Shown here: piece by piece, positions 51,110-60,393 of the stretch
How the letters are laid out: every line of letters begins with the position of its first letter
Numbering within the stretch: the first letter of the stretch is position 1
From: Mixta sp031457955
GTDB taxonomy: Bacteria; Pseudomonadota; Gammaproteobacteria; Enterobacterales; Enterobacteriaceae
Length of the DNA: 64,000 nt
Assembly (NCBI RefSeq): GCF_031457955.1
Contig: NZ_JAVDXN010000004.1
Coordinates: 248,001-312,000, forward strand
Direction: 5' to 3'
The notes under the pieces: generated by a model
What the model was told of the DNA's origin: nothing
Database searches by the model: none
What the model saw: the letters and a program-made list of their open reading frames with translations, nothing else
Program-made: the position numbers and the translations under genes

Positions 51110-52788
51110 TGGTTGCCACCGCATTTTTACTGCTAGCAAGCTTCCTGGTGATATTGATGCTGTTGGCGCATCCGCTGGGGCGCGCGATGGCGGGCATGGT
51201 TCACGACAGGCCGTTGTTGCCGATGCTGGAAAACAGCCTGTGGCGGCTTAGCGGCGTCGATAAGAAAAGCATGAGCTGGCAGCGCTATTTACTGGCGATT
51301 TTATTGTTTAACGCCGTGGGATTTATGCTGCTGCTGACAATTTTAATGACGCAGCAAGCGTTGCCGCTGAATCCGCACAACCTGCCGAACCTGAGCTGGC
51401 ACCTGGCGCTGAACACCGCCGTCAGCTTTGTCACCAATACCAACTGGCAATCCTATGCCGGTGAAACCACCATGAGCAACTTCAGCCAGATGGCCGGGCT
51501 GACGGTGCAAAACTTCCTGTCGGCGGCTACCGGCATTGCCGTGGCGTTTGCCCTGATACGCGGTTTCGCCAGCAAATCCCTCGCTACGCTGGGCAATGCC
51601 TGGCGCGATCTGACGCGCATTACGCTGTTTGTCCTGCTGCCGCTCAGCCTGATTATTGCGCTGCTGCTGGTAAGCCAGGGCGTAGTGCAGACATGGAGCG
51701 CCAGCGTGGACCTGTCTACGCTGGAAGGCGCCAGGCAGACGCTGACGCTGGGGCCGGTTGCCTCGCAGGAGGCGATTAAAATGCTCGGCACCAACGGCGG
51801 CGGCTTCTTTAACGTCAACTCAGCGCACCCGTTTGAAAACCCCACCGCTATCAGCAATTTCGTCGAAATGCTGGCGATCTTGCTGATCCCGGCGGCGCTC
51901 TGCTTCACCTTTGGCGAAGTGGTCGGCGATCGGCGACAGGGTCAGGCGCTGCTGTGGAGCATGAGCCTGATGTTTATCGCTGCGGTCACGGTGGTGATGT
52001 GGGCGGAACTGCGCGGCAATCCGCACTTCCTGACGTTGGGCGCAGACAGCGCCATCAATATGGAAGGCAAAGAGACGCGCTTCGGCATCCTAAACAGCAG
52101 CCTGTTTGCGGTGGTTACCACCGCCGCGTCGTGCGGTGCGGTGAACGCCATGCATGACTCCTTTACCGCGCTGGGCGGCATGATCCCGATGTGGCTGATG
52201 CAACTGGGCGAAGTGGTGTTTGGCGGCGTCGGCGCCGGGCTGTACGGCATGCTGCTGTTCGTGGTGCTGGCGGTATTTATTGCCGGACTGATGATTGGCC
52301 GCACGCCGGAATACCTCGGCAAAAAAATCGATGTGCGTGAAATGAAACTCACCGCGCTGGCGATTCTGGTGACGCCGACGCTGGTGCTGCTCGGTACTGC
52401 GCTGGCGATGATGAGCGAGGCAGGGCGCGCAGGCATGGCGAACCCAGGCACGCATGGCTTTAGCGAGGTACTGTACGCCGTCTCTTCGGCCGCCAATAAC
52501 AACGGCAGCGCCTTTGCCGGACTCAGCGCCAATACGCCGTTCTGGAACCTGCTGCTGGCGTTCTGCATGCTGGCGGGTCGCTTCGGCATCATCATTCCGG
52601 TGATGGCGATTGCCGGTTCGCTGGCGGCGAAGAAGATTCAGCCGGTGAGCAGCGGCACGTTGCCCACCCACGGCCCGCTGTTTGTCTGTTTGCTGATTGG
52701 CACCGTGCTGCTGGTCGGCGCGCTGACCTTTATTCCTGCGCTGGCGTTAGGGCCGGTGGCAGAACATCTACAACTGATTTCGCGTTAA
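51109..52788 (+). CDS. kdpA: K+-transporting ATPase subunit KdpA
   Basis: KdpA is the K+-selective channel-like subunit of the high-affinity P-type ATPase KdpFABC, with a fold related to potassium transporters of the SKT superfamily. The protein is 559 residues, close to 557 in E. coli. Selectivity-filter-type glycine motifs are visible: NTNWQSYAGE, GTNGGGFFN, and SSAANNNGSAF in successive repeats. There are about ten TM helices. Starts by overlapping kdpF; kdpB follows 15 bp after its stop, in one operon. Confidence 0.96.
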   Translation: MVATAFLLLASFLVILMLLAHPLGRAMAGMVHDRPLLPMLENSLWRLSGVDKKSMSWQRYLLAILLFNAVGFMLLLTILMTQQALPLNPHNLPNLSWHLALNTAVSFVTNTNWQSYAGETTMSNFSQMAGLTVQNFLSAATGIAVAFALIRGFASKSLATLGNAWRDLTRITLFVLLPLSLIIALLLVSQGVVQTWSASVDLSTLEGARQTLTLGPVASQEAIKMLGTNGGGFFNVNSAHPFENPTAISNFVEMLAILLIPAALCFTFGEVVGDRRQGQALLWSMSLMFIAAVTVVMWAELRGNPHFLTLGADSAINMEGKETRFGILNSSLFAVVTTAASCGAVNAMHDSFTALGGMIPMWLMQLGEVVFGGVGAGLYGMLLFVVLAVFIAGLMIGRTPEYLGKKIDVREMKLTALAILVTPTLVLLGTALAMMSEAGRAGMANPGTHGFSEVLYAVSSAANNNGSAFAGLSANTPFWNLLLAFCMLAGRFGIIIPVMAIAGSLAAKKIQPVSSGTLPTHGPLFVCLLIGTVLLVGALTFIPALALGPVAEHLQLISR

Positions 52789-52803
52789 CGGGCGGAGAAG
52801 CTG

Positions 52804-54852
52804 ATGAGTCGTCAACAACAGGCGCTGTTTGATGCAGCGCTGATGCGCGTCGCGATCGTCGACGCGGGCAAAAAACTGCATCCGCGCGTGCAGTTTCGTA
52901 ATCCGGTGATGTTTTTGGTCTATCTCGGCAGCCTGCTGACCACGCTGCTGGCGGTGGCAATGGCAACCGGGCAGCTTGCCGGTGAGGCGGGGTTTACCGG
53001 CGCTATCGCGCTGTGGCTGTGGTTTACCGTGCTGTTCGCTAACTTTGCCGAAGCGCTGGCGGAAGGACGCAGCAAGGCGCAGGCCAGCAGCCTCAAAGGG
53101 GTGAAGAAAACCAGCTTCGCGAAAAAACTCAGCGCGCCGCGTCACGATCAACCCTGGCAGCAGGTGGCGGCGGAAACCCTGCGCAAGGGCGACTGGGTAC
53201 TGGTCGAGGCGGGCGATATCCTGCCGTGCGACGGCGAAGTGCTGGAAGGCGGCGCGTCGGTGGATGAGAGCGCAATTACCGGCGAATCGGCACCGGTGAT
53301 CCGCGAGTCGGGTGGTGATTTCGCATCGGTTACCGGCGGCACGCGGATTCTTTCTGACTGGCTGGTGATCCAGTGCAGCGTTAACCCAGGCGAAACCTTC
53401 CTCGACCGCATGATCGCGATGGTGGAAGGGGCGAAGCGGCGCAAAACGCCCAATGAAATCGCCTTAAGCATTTTGCTGATTTCGCTGACCATCGTCTTTC
53501 TGCTGGCGACCGCGACGCTCTGGCCATTCTCGGCGTGGGGCGGTCAGGCGGTCAGCATCACGGTACTGGTGGCGCTGCTGGTCTGCCTGATCCCCACCAC
53601 TATCGGCGGGCTGCTCTCTGCGATCGGCGTGGCGGGCATGAGTCGCATGCTGGGTGCTAATGTGATCGCCACCAGCGGGCGCGCGGTCGAAGCGGCAGGC
53701 GATGTGGATGTGCTGCTGCTGGATAAAACCGGCACCATCACCCTGGGCAATCGCCAGGCAACGCATTTTATGCCAGCGCCCGGCGTCAGCGAACAGCAGC
53801 TGGCGGATGCGGCTCAGCTTGCTTCGCTGGCGGATGAAACGCCGGAAGGACGCAGTATCGTGGTGCTGGCGAAGCAGAAATTCAATCTGCGCGAGCGCGA
53901 CCTGCAAAGCATGGATGCCACCTTTATTCCCTTCTCGGCGCAAACGCGCATGAGCGGCGTTAACGTGCAGGGACGCAGTATCCGCAAAGGGGCGGTAGAC
54001 GCGGTGCGTAAACATATTATTGCTAACCACGGCGTTTTTCCGCCGCAGGTAGAGGCGCTGGTGGAAGAGGTGGCGCGCGGCGGCGGCACGCCGCTGGTGG
54101 TAACGGAAAACGCGCAGGTCATGGGCGTGGTGGCGCTAAAAGATATTGTTAAAGGCGGGATTCGCGAGCGCTTTGTTGAGCTGCGCAAAATGGGCATCAA
54201 AACCGTGATGATCACCGGCGATAACCCGCTGACGGCGGCGGCGATAGCGGCAGAAGCGGGCGTGGATGATTTTCTGTCGGAGGCGACGCCGGAAGCCAAA
54301 CTGGCGCTGATTCGTCAGTATCAGGCGGAAGGGCGATTAGTGGCGATGACCGGCGACGGCACCAATGATGCGCCCGCGCTGGCGCAGGCGGATGTGGCGG
54401 TAGCGATGAACTCCGGCACCCAGGCGGCGAAAGAGGCGGGCAATATGGTCGATCTCGACTCCAATCCCACTAAACTGCTGGAGGTGGTGCATATCGGCAA
54501 ACAGATGCTGATGACGCGTGGTTCCCTGACTACCTTCAGCATCGCCAACGACGTGGCGAAATATTTCGCCATCATTCCAGCCGCGTTCGCCGCGACTTAC
54601 CCGCAGCTTAACCAGCTCAACGTGATGCAGCTGCATTCGCCCAATTCCGCCATCCTGTCGGCGGTGATTTTTAACGCGCTGATCATTGTATTTCTGATCC
54701 CGCTGGCGCTGAAAGGCGTGAGCTATCGTCCCCTTGCGGCGGCGGCGTTGCTGCGTCGTAACCTGTGGCTGTATGGCGTCGGCGGCCTGCTGGTGCCCTT
54801 TGTCGCGATTAAGCTGATTGATATGATGCTCACCCTGCTGGGCTGGGCCTAA
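52804..54852 (+). CDS. kdpB: K+-transporting ATPase catalytic subunit KdpB
   Basis: KdpB is the catalytic P-type ATPase subunit (682 residues, the same length as in E. coli). The phosphorylated aspartate is D307 in DKTGT, exactly as in E. coli. Other P-type features: TGESAPV in the actuator domain, KGAVDAV near the nucleotide site, and TGDGTNDAPALAQADV in the P domain. It couples ATP hydrolysis to the K+ movement through KdpA. GGAGAAG precedes the ATG. kdpC follows after 10 bp. Confidence 0.97.
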   Translation: MSRQQQALFDAALMRVAIVDAGKKLHPRVQFRNPVMFLVYLGSLLTTLLAVAMATGQLAGEAGFTGAIALWLWFTVLFANFAEALAEGRSKAQASSLKGVKKTSFAKKLSAPRHDQPWQQVAAETLRKGDWVLVEAGDILPCDGEVLEGGASVDESAITGESAPVIRESGGDFASVTGGTRILSDWLVIQCSVNPGETFLDRMIAMVEGAKRRKTPNEIALSILLISLTIVFLLATATLWPFSAWGGQAVSITVLVALLVCLIPTTIGGLLSAIGVAGMSRMLGANVIATSGRAVEAAGDVDVLLLDKTGTITLGNRQATHFMPAPGVSEQQLADAAQLASLADETPEGRSIVVLAKQKFNLRERDLQSMDATFIPFSAQTRMSGVNVQGRSIRKGAVDAVRKHIIANHGVFPPQVEALVEEVARGGGTPLVVTENAQVMGVVALKDIVKGGIRERFVELRKMGIKTVMITGDNPLTAAAIAAEAGVDDFLSEATPEAKLALIRQYQAEGRLVAMTGDGTNDAPALAQADVAVAMNSGTQAAKEAGNMVDLDSNPTKLLEVVHIGKQMLMTRGSLTTFSIANDVAKYFAIIPAAFAATYPQLNQLNVMQLHSPNSAILSAVIFNALIIVFLIPLALKGVSYRPLAAAALLRRNLWLYGVGGLLVPFVAIKLIDMMLTLLGWA

Positions 54853-54862
54853 GGAGAAAAAC

Positions 54863-55432
54863 ATGTCTGTTTTACGTCCCGCGCTGACGCTGTTTATTCT
54901 GCTGGCGCTGTTAACCGGCGGCGTCTATCCGCTGATGACCACGCAGCTGGCACAGTGGCTGTTTCCCGCGCAGGCCAACGGTTCGCTGCTGCCGGAAAAC
55001 AATGGCTCGGCGCTGATTGGTCAGGCGTTTACCCGCTCCGATTATTTCTGGGGACGCCCATCCGCCAGCGCAGAAACGCCTTATAACAGCGCGGCCTCGT
55101 CGGGCAGTAATCTGGCGGCGAATAACCCGACGCTGGATCAGGCGGTGCGTGAGCGTGTGGCGATGCTGCGCGCCGCGAATCCGCAGGCCAGCCAGGCGGT
55201 GCCGGTGGATTTGGTGACCGCTTCCGCCAGCGGGCTGGATCCGCACATTTCTCCGGCGGCGGCGGAATGGCAGGCGATGCGCGTGGCGGCGGCGCGTCAG
55301 CTGCCGCTTAGTACCGTACAACAGCTGATCGCTGACAATACCACGCGCCCGCTGCTGAAATTCCTTGGCGAACCGGCGGTGAATGTGGTGAAACTAAACA
55401 TGGCGCTGGATGCGTACGCTTCCACACGCTAG
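54863..55432 (+). CDS. kdpC: K+-transporting ATPase subunit KdpC
   Basis: KdpC is a single-TM, mostly periplasmic subunit that helps assemble the complex and affects ATP binding (189 residues, about E. coli size). One N-terminal helix (~8-28) is followed by ANGSLL, SYNSAAS-like (TPYNSAASSGSN) and SASGLDPHISP, all familiar in KdpC. AAGGAG precedes the ATG. kdpD starts about 72 bp downstream. Confidence 0.95.
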   Translation: MSVLRPALTLFILLALLTGGVYPLMTTQLAQWLFPAQANGSLLPENNGSALIGQAFTRSDYFWGRPSASAETPYNSAASSGSNLAANNPTLDQAVRERVAMLRAANPQASQAVPVDLVTASASGLDPHISPAAAEWQAMRVAAARQLPLSTVQQLIADNTTRPLLKFLGEPAVNVVKLNMALDAYASTR

Positions 55433-55504
55433 CTGATGATGGCGTTACCACCGGCCTGGCACCGGCCGGTGGTTTTTGATCTCACACTCTTTTTCGGGAA
55501 AGCC

Positions 55505-58183
55505 ATGAATGACGAGTTAGCCCGTCCCGATCCCGACGCGCTGCTGTTGCACGGCAGCCATCGCGGCAAGTTAAAAATTTACTTCGGCGCCTGCGCGGGC
55601 GTCGGAAAAACCTTTGCCATGCTCCAGGAGGCGCGACGGCTGCGCGCTCAGGGGCTGGATGTGCTGGTCGGCATTGTGGAAACCCACGGACGCGAGGAGA
55701 CCGCGCGCCTGCTGGAGGGATTAGCGCTGCTGCCGCGGCGGGCCACTGGACACGCGCGCTATGAAGAGTTTGATCTGGATGCGGCGCTGGCGCGGCGGCC
55801 AGCGGTGATTCTGATGGATGAGCTGGCGCACAGTAATGTGCCAGGCTCGCGCCATCCGAAACGCTGGCAGGATATTGATGAGCTGCTGGAGGCGGGCATT
55901 GATGTCATGACCACGATAAACGTGCAGCATCTGGAAAGCCTGAACGATGTGGTCGGCGGCATCACCGGCATCCAGGTACGCGAGACGGTGCCCGATCCCT
56001 TTTTCGATAAGGCGGATGAAGTGGTGCTGGTGGATCTGCCGCCGGACGATCTGCGTCAGCGCCTGAAAGAGGGCAAAGTGTACGTTGGCGATCGGGCGGA
56101 GCGGGCGATTGAGAACTTCTTCCGCAAGGGGAATTTATTCGCCCTGCGCGAGCTGGCGCTGCGGCGCACCGCCGATCGGGTGGACGATCAGATGCGCGCC
56201 TGGCGTGACGTACAGGGGCGGGAAAAGGTGTGGCACACCCGCGACGCCATCCTGCTCTGTATTGGCGATCGCACCGGCAGCGAGAAGCTGGTGCGTACCG
56301 CCGCCCGCCTGGCTTCCAGGCTGGGCAGCGTCTGGCATGCGGTATATGTGGAAACCCCCAGGCTCTATCGCCTTCCCGAGGCGCGGCGGCGCGCCATTCT
56401 GCGCACGCTGCGGCTGGCGCAGGAGCTGGGCGCGGAAACCGCGACGCTGGCGGAAAGCGACGAGGCGCAGGCGGTGCTGCGTTACGCGCGCGCGCATAAC
56501 CTTGGCAAAATCGTTATTGGCCGTCGTCCAACGCGGCGCTGGCGGCGCGACAGTTTTGCCGACCGCCTGGGTCAGCTGGGGCCAGAGCTGGATCTGGTGG
56601 TGGTGGCGCGCGAGGAGGGAACGCGTGACGAACCGGACGAACGGCTTGATGCCCGCAGCGTTGGCGAAAAATGGGCGACCCAGCTGCGCGGGACGTTCGC
56701 CGCGCTGCTGCTGTGCGCGCTGATTACCCTTATCGGACAGGCCTGGCTCACCGGTTTTGACACCGCCAACGGCGTGATGATCTATCTGCTGGGCGTGGTG
56801 ATTATTGCGCTGCGCTATGGGCGCTGGCCGTCGGTAGCGGCGACGGTAATGAATATTATCGCCTTCGATCTGTTTTTTGTGGCGCCCACCGGCACGGTCG
56901 CGGTCTCTGATTTGCAATATCTGGTGACCTTCGCGGTGATGCTGGCGGTTGGGGTGATTGTCGGCAACCTGACGGCAGGCGTGCGCTATCAGGCGCGGGT
57001 GGCGCGCTATCGTGAACAGCGGGCGCGCTATCTGTATGAAATGGCCCGTTCACTAAGCAGCGCGTTGCGCTATGAAGATATTGCCGCAGCGGGCCAGCGC
57101 AGCGTGCAGGCGACGCTACAGGCGCGCAGCGCGCTGCTGTTGCCGGATGAGCATGGCGATCTTATCGTTGTAGGCGACAGCAGCCTGACGCTGCCGCCCG
57201 ACGGGGCGATTGCCCGCTGGAGCTTCAGCAAAGGCCAGCCTGCCGGGGCAGGCACCGACACCTTACCCGCGATGCCCTGGCAGATGCTGGCGCTCAAAAC
57301 CCATGAAAAAAGCTGGGGACTGCTGGTGATTGAGCCGGAAAACCTGCGTCAGCTGATGATCCCGGAGCAGCAGCGGCTGCTGGAAACCTACTGCGTGCTG
57401 CTGGCGAACGCGCTGGAGCGTGTGGCGCTGGCGCGCAGCGAAGCGGCATCCCGGCTGGCGGCGGAGCGGGAACAGCTACGCAACGCGCTGCTGTCGGCGC
57501 TGTCGCACGATCTGCGTACCCCGCTTACCGTGCTGTTCGGCCAGGCGGAGATGCTGATGCTCGATCTGGCGGGAGAAAATTCAGTGTTCGCGGCGCAGGC
57601 CAGCCAGATCCGCGAGCAAACCCTCAGCACTATTCGGCTGGTCAGCAATATGCTGGATATGGCGCGTATCCAGTCGGGCGGCCTGAATTTGCAGCCGGAG
57701 TGGCTGTCGCTGGAAGAGATTATCGGCAGCGCCTTGACCCAGCTGGCGAGTCTGTTGCCGCACGATAATGTGCAGCTGGCGCTGCCGGAGCGGCTGGTAT
57801 GGCTGCACGGCGACAGCACGCTGCTGGAGCGGGTCTTTATCAATCTGCTGGAAAACAGCGTGAAATATGCCGGGCCGCAAACGCCGCGCGGTATCCGCGC
57901 CGCAGAGCAGGGCGGGCGGCTGGAAATCGAGGTATGGGATAGCGGGCCGGGCATTCCCGCCGGGCTGGAAGAGAAAATTTTCGATAAGTTTTCGCGTGGC
58001 AATAAGGAGTCCGCCGTGCCGGGCGTCGGGTTAGGGCTGGCGATCTGTAAAGCGATTATTGAGATGCACCACGGAAATATTCGCGCCCAATCCCGATCGC
58101 AGGGCGGCGTCAGTTTTTTCATCAGCCTGCCGCAGATGGCGCCGCCGCCGTTGCCGGAAAGCGTAAGCGATGCACTGAAATAA
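55505..58183 (+). CDS. kdpD: Sensor histidine kinase KdpD
   Basis: KdpD senses low K+ or turgor and phosphorylates KdpE. The protein is 892 residues (894 in E. coli). I start at the ATG at 55505 (MNDELARPDPD, like E. coli); upstream in-frame codons overlap nothing conserved. Order: N-terminal KdpD domain with Walker-A-like GACAGVGKT (~28-36), USP-like domain, four TM helices around 400-500, GAF-like linker, then the kinase core with H668 in LSHDLRTPL, NLLENSVKYAG (N box), DSGPGIP and GVGLGLAIC. Complete. Unusually, no kdpE follows: the next gene (yqhA) starts 55 bp on. Confidence 0.95.
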   Translation: MNDELARPDPDALLLHGSHRGKLKIYFGACAGVGKTFAMLQEARRLRAQGLDVLVGIVETHGREETARLLEGLALLPRRATGHARYEEFDLDAALARRPAVILMDELAHSNVPGSRHPKRWQDIDELLEAGIDVMTTINVQHLESLNDVVGGITGIQVRETVPDPFFDKADEVVLVDLPPDDLRQRLKEGKVYVGDRAERAIENFFRKGNLFALRELALRRTADRVDDQMRAWRDVQGREKVWHTRDAILLCIGDRTGSEKLVRTAARLASRLGSVWHAVYVETPRLYRLPEARRRAILRTLRLAQELGAETATLAESDEAQAVLRYARAHNLGKIVIGRRPTRRWRRDSFADRLGQLGPELDLVVVAREEGTRDEPDERLDARSVGEKWATQLRGTFAALLLCALITLIGQAWLTGFDTANGVMIYLLGVVIIALRYGRWPSVAATVMNIIAFDLFFVAPTGTVAVSDLQYLVTFAVMLAVGVIVGNLTAGVRYQARVARYREQRARYLYEMARSLSSALRYEDIAAAGQRSVQATLQARSALLLPDEHGDLIVVGDSSLTLPPDGAIARWSFSKGQPAGAGTDTLPAMPWQMLALKTHEKSWGLLVIEPENLRQLMIPEQQRLLETYCVLLANALERVALARSEAASRLAAEREQLRNALLSALSHDLRTPLTVLFGQAEMLMLDLAGENSVFAAQASQIREQTLSTIRLVSNMLDMARIQSGGLNLQPEWLSLEEIIGSALTQLASLLPHDNVQLALPERLVWLHGDSTLLERVFINLLENSVKYAGPQTPRGIRAAEQGGRLEIEVWDSGPGIPAGLEEKIFDKFSRGNKESAVPGVGLGLAICKAIIEMHHGNIRAQSRSQGGVSFFISLPQMAPPPLPESVSDALK

Positions 58184-58237
58184 CTTCACAAAGCTTCGGT
58201 TATACTATGCGCCTTGTTAATCAACTGACTGGACTGT

Positions 58238-58741
58238 ATGGAACGTTTCACCGAAAACCTGATGTATTCATCGCGCTGGCTGCTGGCACCGGTTTACATT
58301 GGGCTGTCGCTGGGCCTGCTGGCGCTGACGATTAAGTTTTTCCAGGAAATCATCCATCTGCTGCCCAATATTCTGGAAATTGCAGAAAACGATCTGATCC
58401 TGCTGCTGCTGTCGCTGGTGGATATGACGCTGGTTGGCGGCCTGCTGGTGATGGTGATGCTTTCCGGCTATGAGAACTTTGTTTCCAAGCTCGATATCGA
58501 TGAGCACAAAGAGAAACTCAGCTGGCTGGGCAAAATGGACTCAAGCTCGCTGAAAAACAAAGTCGCGGCCTCTATCGTAGCGATCTCCTCGATTCATCTG
58601 CTGCGGGTGTTTATGGAGGTGCGCCATGTCGAAAATGATAAGCTGATGTGGTATGTAATTATCCATCTGACTTTCGTTTTCTCCGCCTGTCTGATGGGCT
58701 GGCTGGATTACATCACGCGTCAGGATAAGAAAGACCACTGA
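58238..58741 (+). CDS. yqhA: UPF0114 inner-membrane protein YqhA
   Basis: A 167-residue protein with three or four TM helices, collinear with E. coli YqhA (164 aa): MERFTENLMYSSRWLLAPVY start, SLVDMTLVGGLLVMVM, DSSSLKNKVAASIVAISSIH and MWYVIIHLTFV. Function unknown. It occupies the place where kdpE is found in E. coli-type operons. A strong terminator follows. Confidence 0.93.
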   Translation: MERFTENLMYSSRWLLAPVYIGLSLGLLALTIKFFQEIIHLLPNILEIAENDLILLLLSLVDMTLVGGLLVMVMLSGYENFVSKLDIDEHKEKLSWLGKMDSSSLKNKVAASIVAISSIHLLRVFMEVRHVENDKLMWYVIIHLTFVFSACLMGWLDYITRQDKKDH

Positions 58742-58765
58742 TCTACTCGCGCTGAGGCCGTTGTG

Positions 58766-58793
58766 AAGCCATGCCGCCCGGCATGGCTTTTTT
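58766..58793 (+). terminator. Intrinsic terminator after yqhA
   Basis: AAGCCATGCC (58766-58775) pairs with GGCATGGCTT (58780-58789) over a 4-nt loop and runs into Ts. Confidence 0.92.
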
Positions 58794-58880
58794 GTTTCAC
58801 GCCGAAAGCATTTCCCCGCATCCGCCATTGTTATATGCCAGGCTTAATCCATTCGTTTCGTCACTATCACGGGAGTAATA

Positions 58881-60260
58881 ATGGATTTCCTTGCCTGGAC
58901 CGCCACCAGCGGCGGGTTACTATTAATCATGTCTTTAGCATCGGGCTGGATCCATCGCGGCCCGGTGACTTCTTTCAGCCTTTTTTTGCTGATTGGCGTG
59001 TTGTTTGGACCCTGGGTACTGAATTTTGTCTCGCTTGATCTGTTAAGCCATCCCGAGCTGACGGCCCATATCACTGAAATCACCATGGCCGCCTCGCTGT
59101 TTATCACCGGCCTGAAGCTGCGCCTGCCGCAACGGTTCGCCAACTGGCGCGATGGCGTGCTGCTGGCGTTTCCCGCCATGTTGTTGACCGTGCTGGGGAT
59201 GATGGTGGTGGTTCACCTGGTGACCGGCTTCTCCTGGCCGCTGTCGCTGGCGTTTGCCGCCATTGTCGCGCCGACCGATCCGGTGCTGGCCAGCCTGATT
59301 TCCGTAAACCATGCGGGCGATGAAGATTCGCTACGCGTGGCGCTCTCCAGCGAGGCGGGATTGAACGACGGCTCGGCGCTGCCGCTGTTGATGCTGGCGC
59401 TGCTGCTGTTTGATAACACCACGCCGCTTTCCGCCGATATGTTTGGTCACTGGCTGGCAAAAGATGTGCTGTGGGCGATCGGCATGGGTACGCTGATTGG
59501 TTACAGTTTTGGCCGCGTGGTGGGCATTATCACTACCCGCCTGCGTAGCGTGAACAGCGATACCGCTCCCAACGATTTCCTGACGCTGGCGCTGATTGCT
59601 ATTACCTATGCCTCGGCGCAGTATGTCGAGGCTTCCGGCTTTCTGGCGGCCTTTGCGGCGGGCGTCGGGCTACGTCGGGCGGAAATTCATGTGGTACGTA
59701 CTTACCCGCCGGAGCAGGTGCCGGAAGACGAGCGCATCCCACCGGCGGAAGTGCTGGTGAACCCTAATCAACGGCACAAGCTCCAGCAGAATTATACGCC
59801 AGCGCATACGGTAGGCCTGGTGGTGGGCGATGCGCTCTCGTTTGGCGATACGGTGGAACGTCTGTTGGCGGCCATGATGGTGGTGGTGCTGGGCGTGACG
59901 CTGGCGCTGCACTGGGACAGTACCGGCCTGCTGTTGGCCGCTATTCTGTTTCTGGTGATTCGTCCGCTGGCGGTATGGATAGCCACCATCGGCACCGGTA
60001 TTCCGTTAGCGCGTCGCCTGCTGATTGGCTGGCTGGGGATTCGCGGCATCGGCAGTATTAACTATATCGCTTACGCCTGGGTTCATGGCATGTCCGGCCC
60101 GCAGGCCAATGCGATGGTGGATATGGCGCTGACGCTGGTGGTTGCCAGCGTGGTGATTCATGGCATCACGGTGACGCCGCTGCTGAATCGCCGTCAGGCC
60201 TGGCAGCGTCGCAAAGCGGAGCAAGAAAAACAGCAAGTGGAGCAGGCGCAGCGCGAGTAA
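58881..60260 (+). CDS. CPA1-type Na+(K+)/H+ antiporter
   Basis: A 459-residue monovalent cation:proton antiporter of the CPA1 (NhaP-like) family with about 12 TM helices. The ion-binding region is APTDPVLASLIS (~133-144), with the family's ASP in TDP, and SSEAGLNDGSALPL (~157-170), with the second key acidic residue. GLLGIRGIGSINY-like (WLGIRGIGSINYIAYA) near residue 390 is also typical. A hydrophilic C-terminal tail ends in a charged coil (AEQEKQQVEQAQRE). GGGAG precedes the ATG. Na+ versus K+ preference is unknown; with kdp nearby, cation balance is a shared theme. Confidence 0.85.
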   Translation: MDFLAWTATSGGLLLIMSLASGWIHRGPVTSFSLFLLIGVLFGPWVLNFVSLDLLSHPELTAHITEITMAASLFITGLKLRLPQRFANWRDGVLLAFPAMLLTVLGMMVVVHLVTGFSWPLSLAFAAIVAPTDPVLASLISVNHAGDEDSLRVALSSEAGLNDGSALPLLMLALLLFDNTTPLSADMFGHWLAKDVLWAIGMGTLIGYSFGRVVGIITTRLRSVNSDTAPNDFLTLALIAITYASAQYVEASGFLAAFAAGVGLRRAEIHVVRTYPPEQVPEDERIPPAEVLVNPNQRHKLQQNYTPAHTVGLVVGDALSFGDTVERLLAAMMVVVLGVTLALHWDSTGLLLAAILFLVIRPLAVWIATIGTGIPLARRLLIGWLGIRGIGSINYIAYAWVHGMSGPQANAMVDMALTLVVASVVIHGITVTPLLNRRQAWQRRKAEQEKQQVEQAQRE

Positions 60261-60358
60261 GGCTACCGGCTGATATGAAATTACCCGCGGGGCGCGTTGC
60301 CTGATACGGGCACCTGATAAGCGGAAGTCGGGCTGCTTTGTTTGCTAAGGATGGCGGC

Positions 60359-60384
60359 GTCCCGGCGCAGCGGCGCGCCGGGAC
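60359..60384. terminator. GC hairpin downstream of adhP
   Basis: GTCCCGGCGC (60359-60368) pairs perfectly with GCGCCGGGAC (60375-60384) over 6 nt. It is 10 nt beyond the leftward adhP stop and between convergent genes. There is no T-run, so it may need Rho or act as a 3'-end stabiliser. Confidence 0.5.
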
Positions 60385-60393
60385 AGGCGCTTA

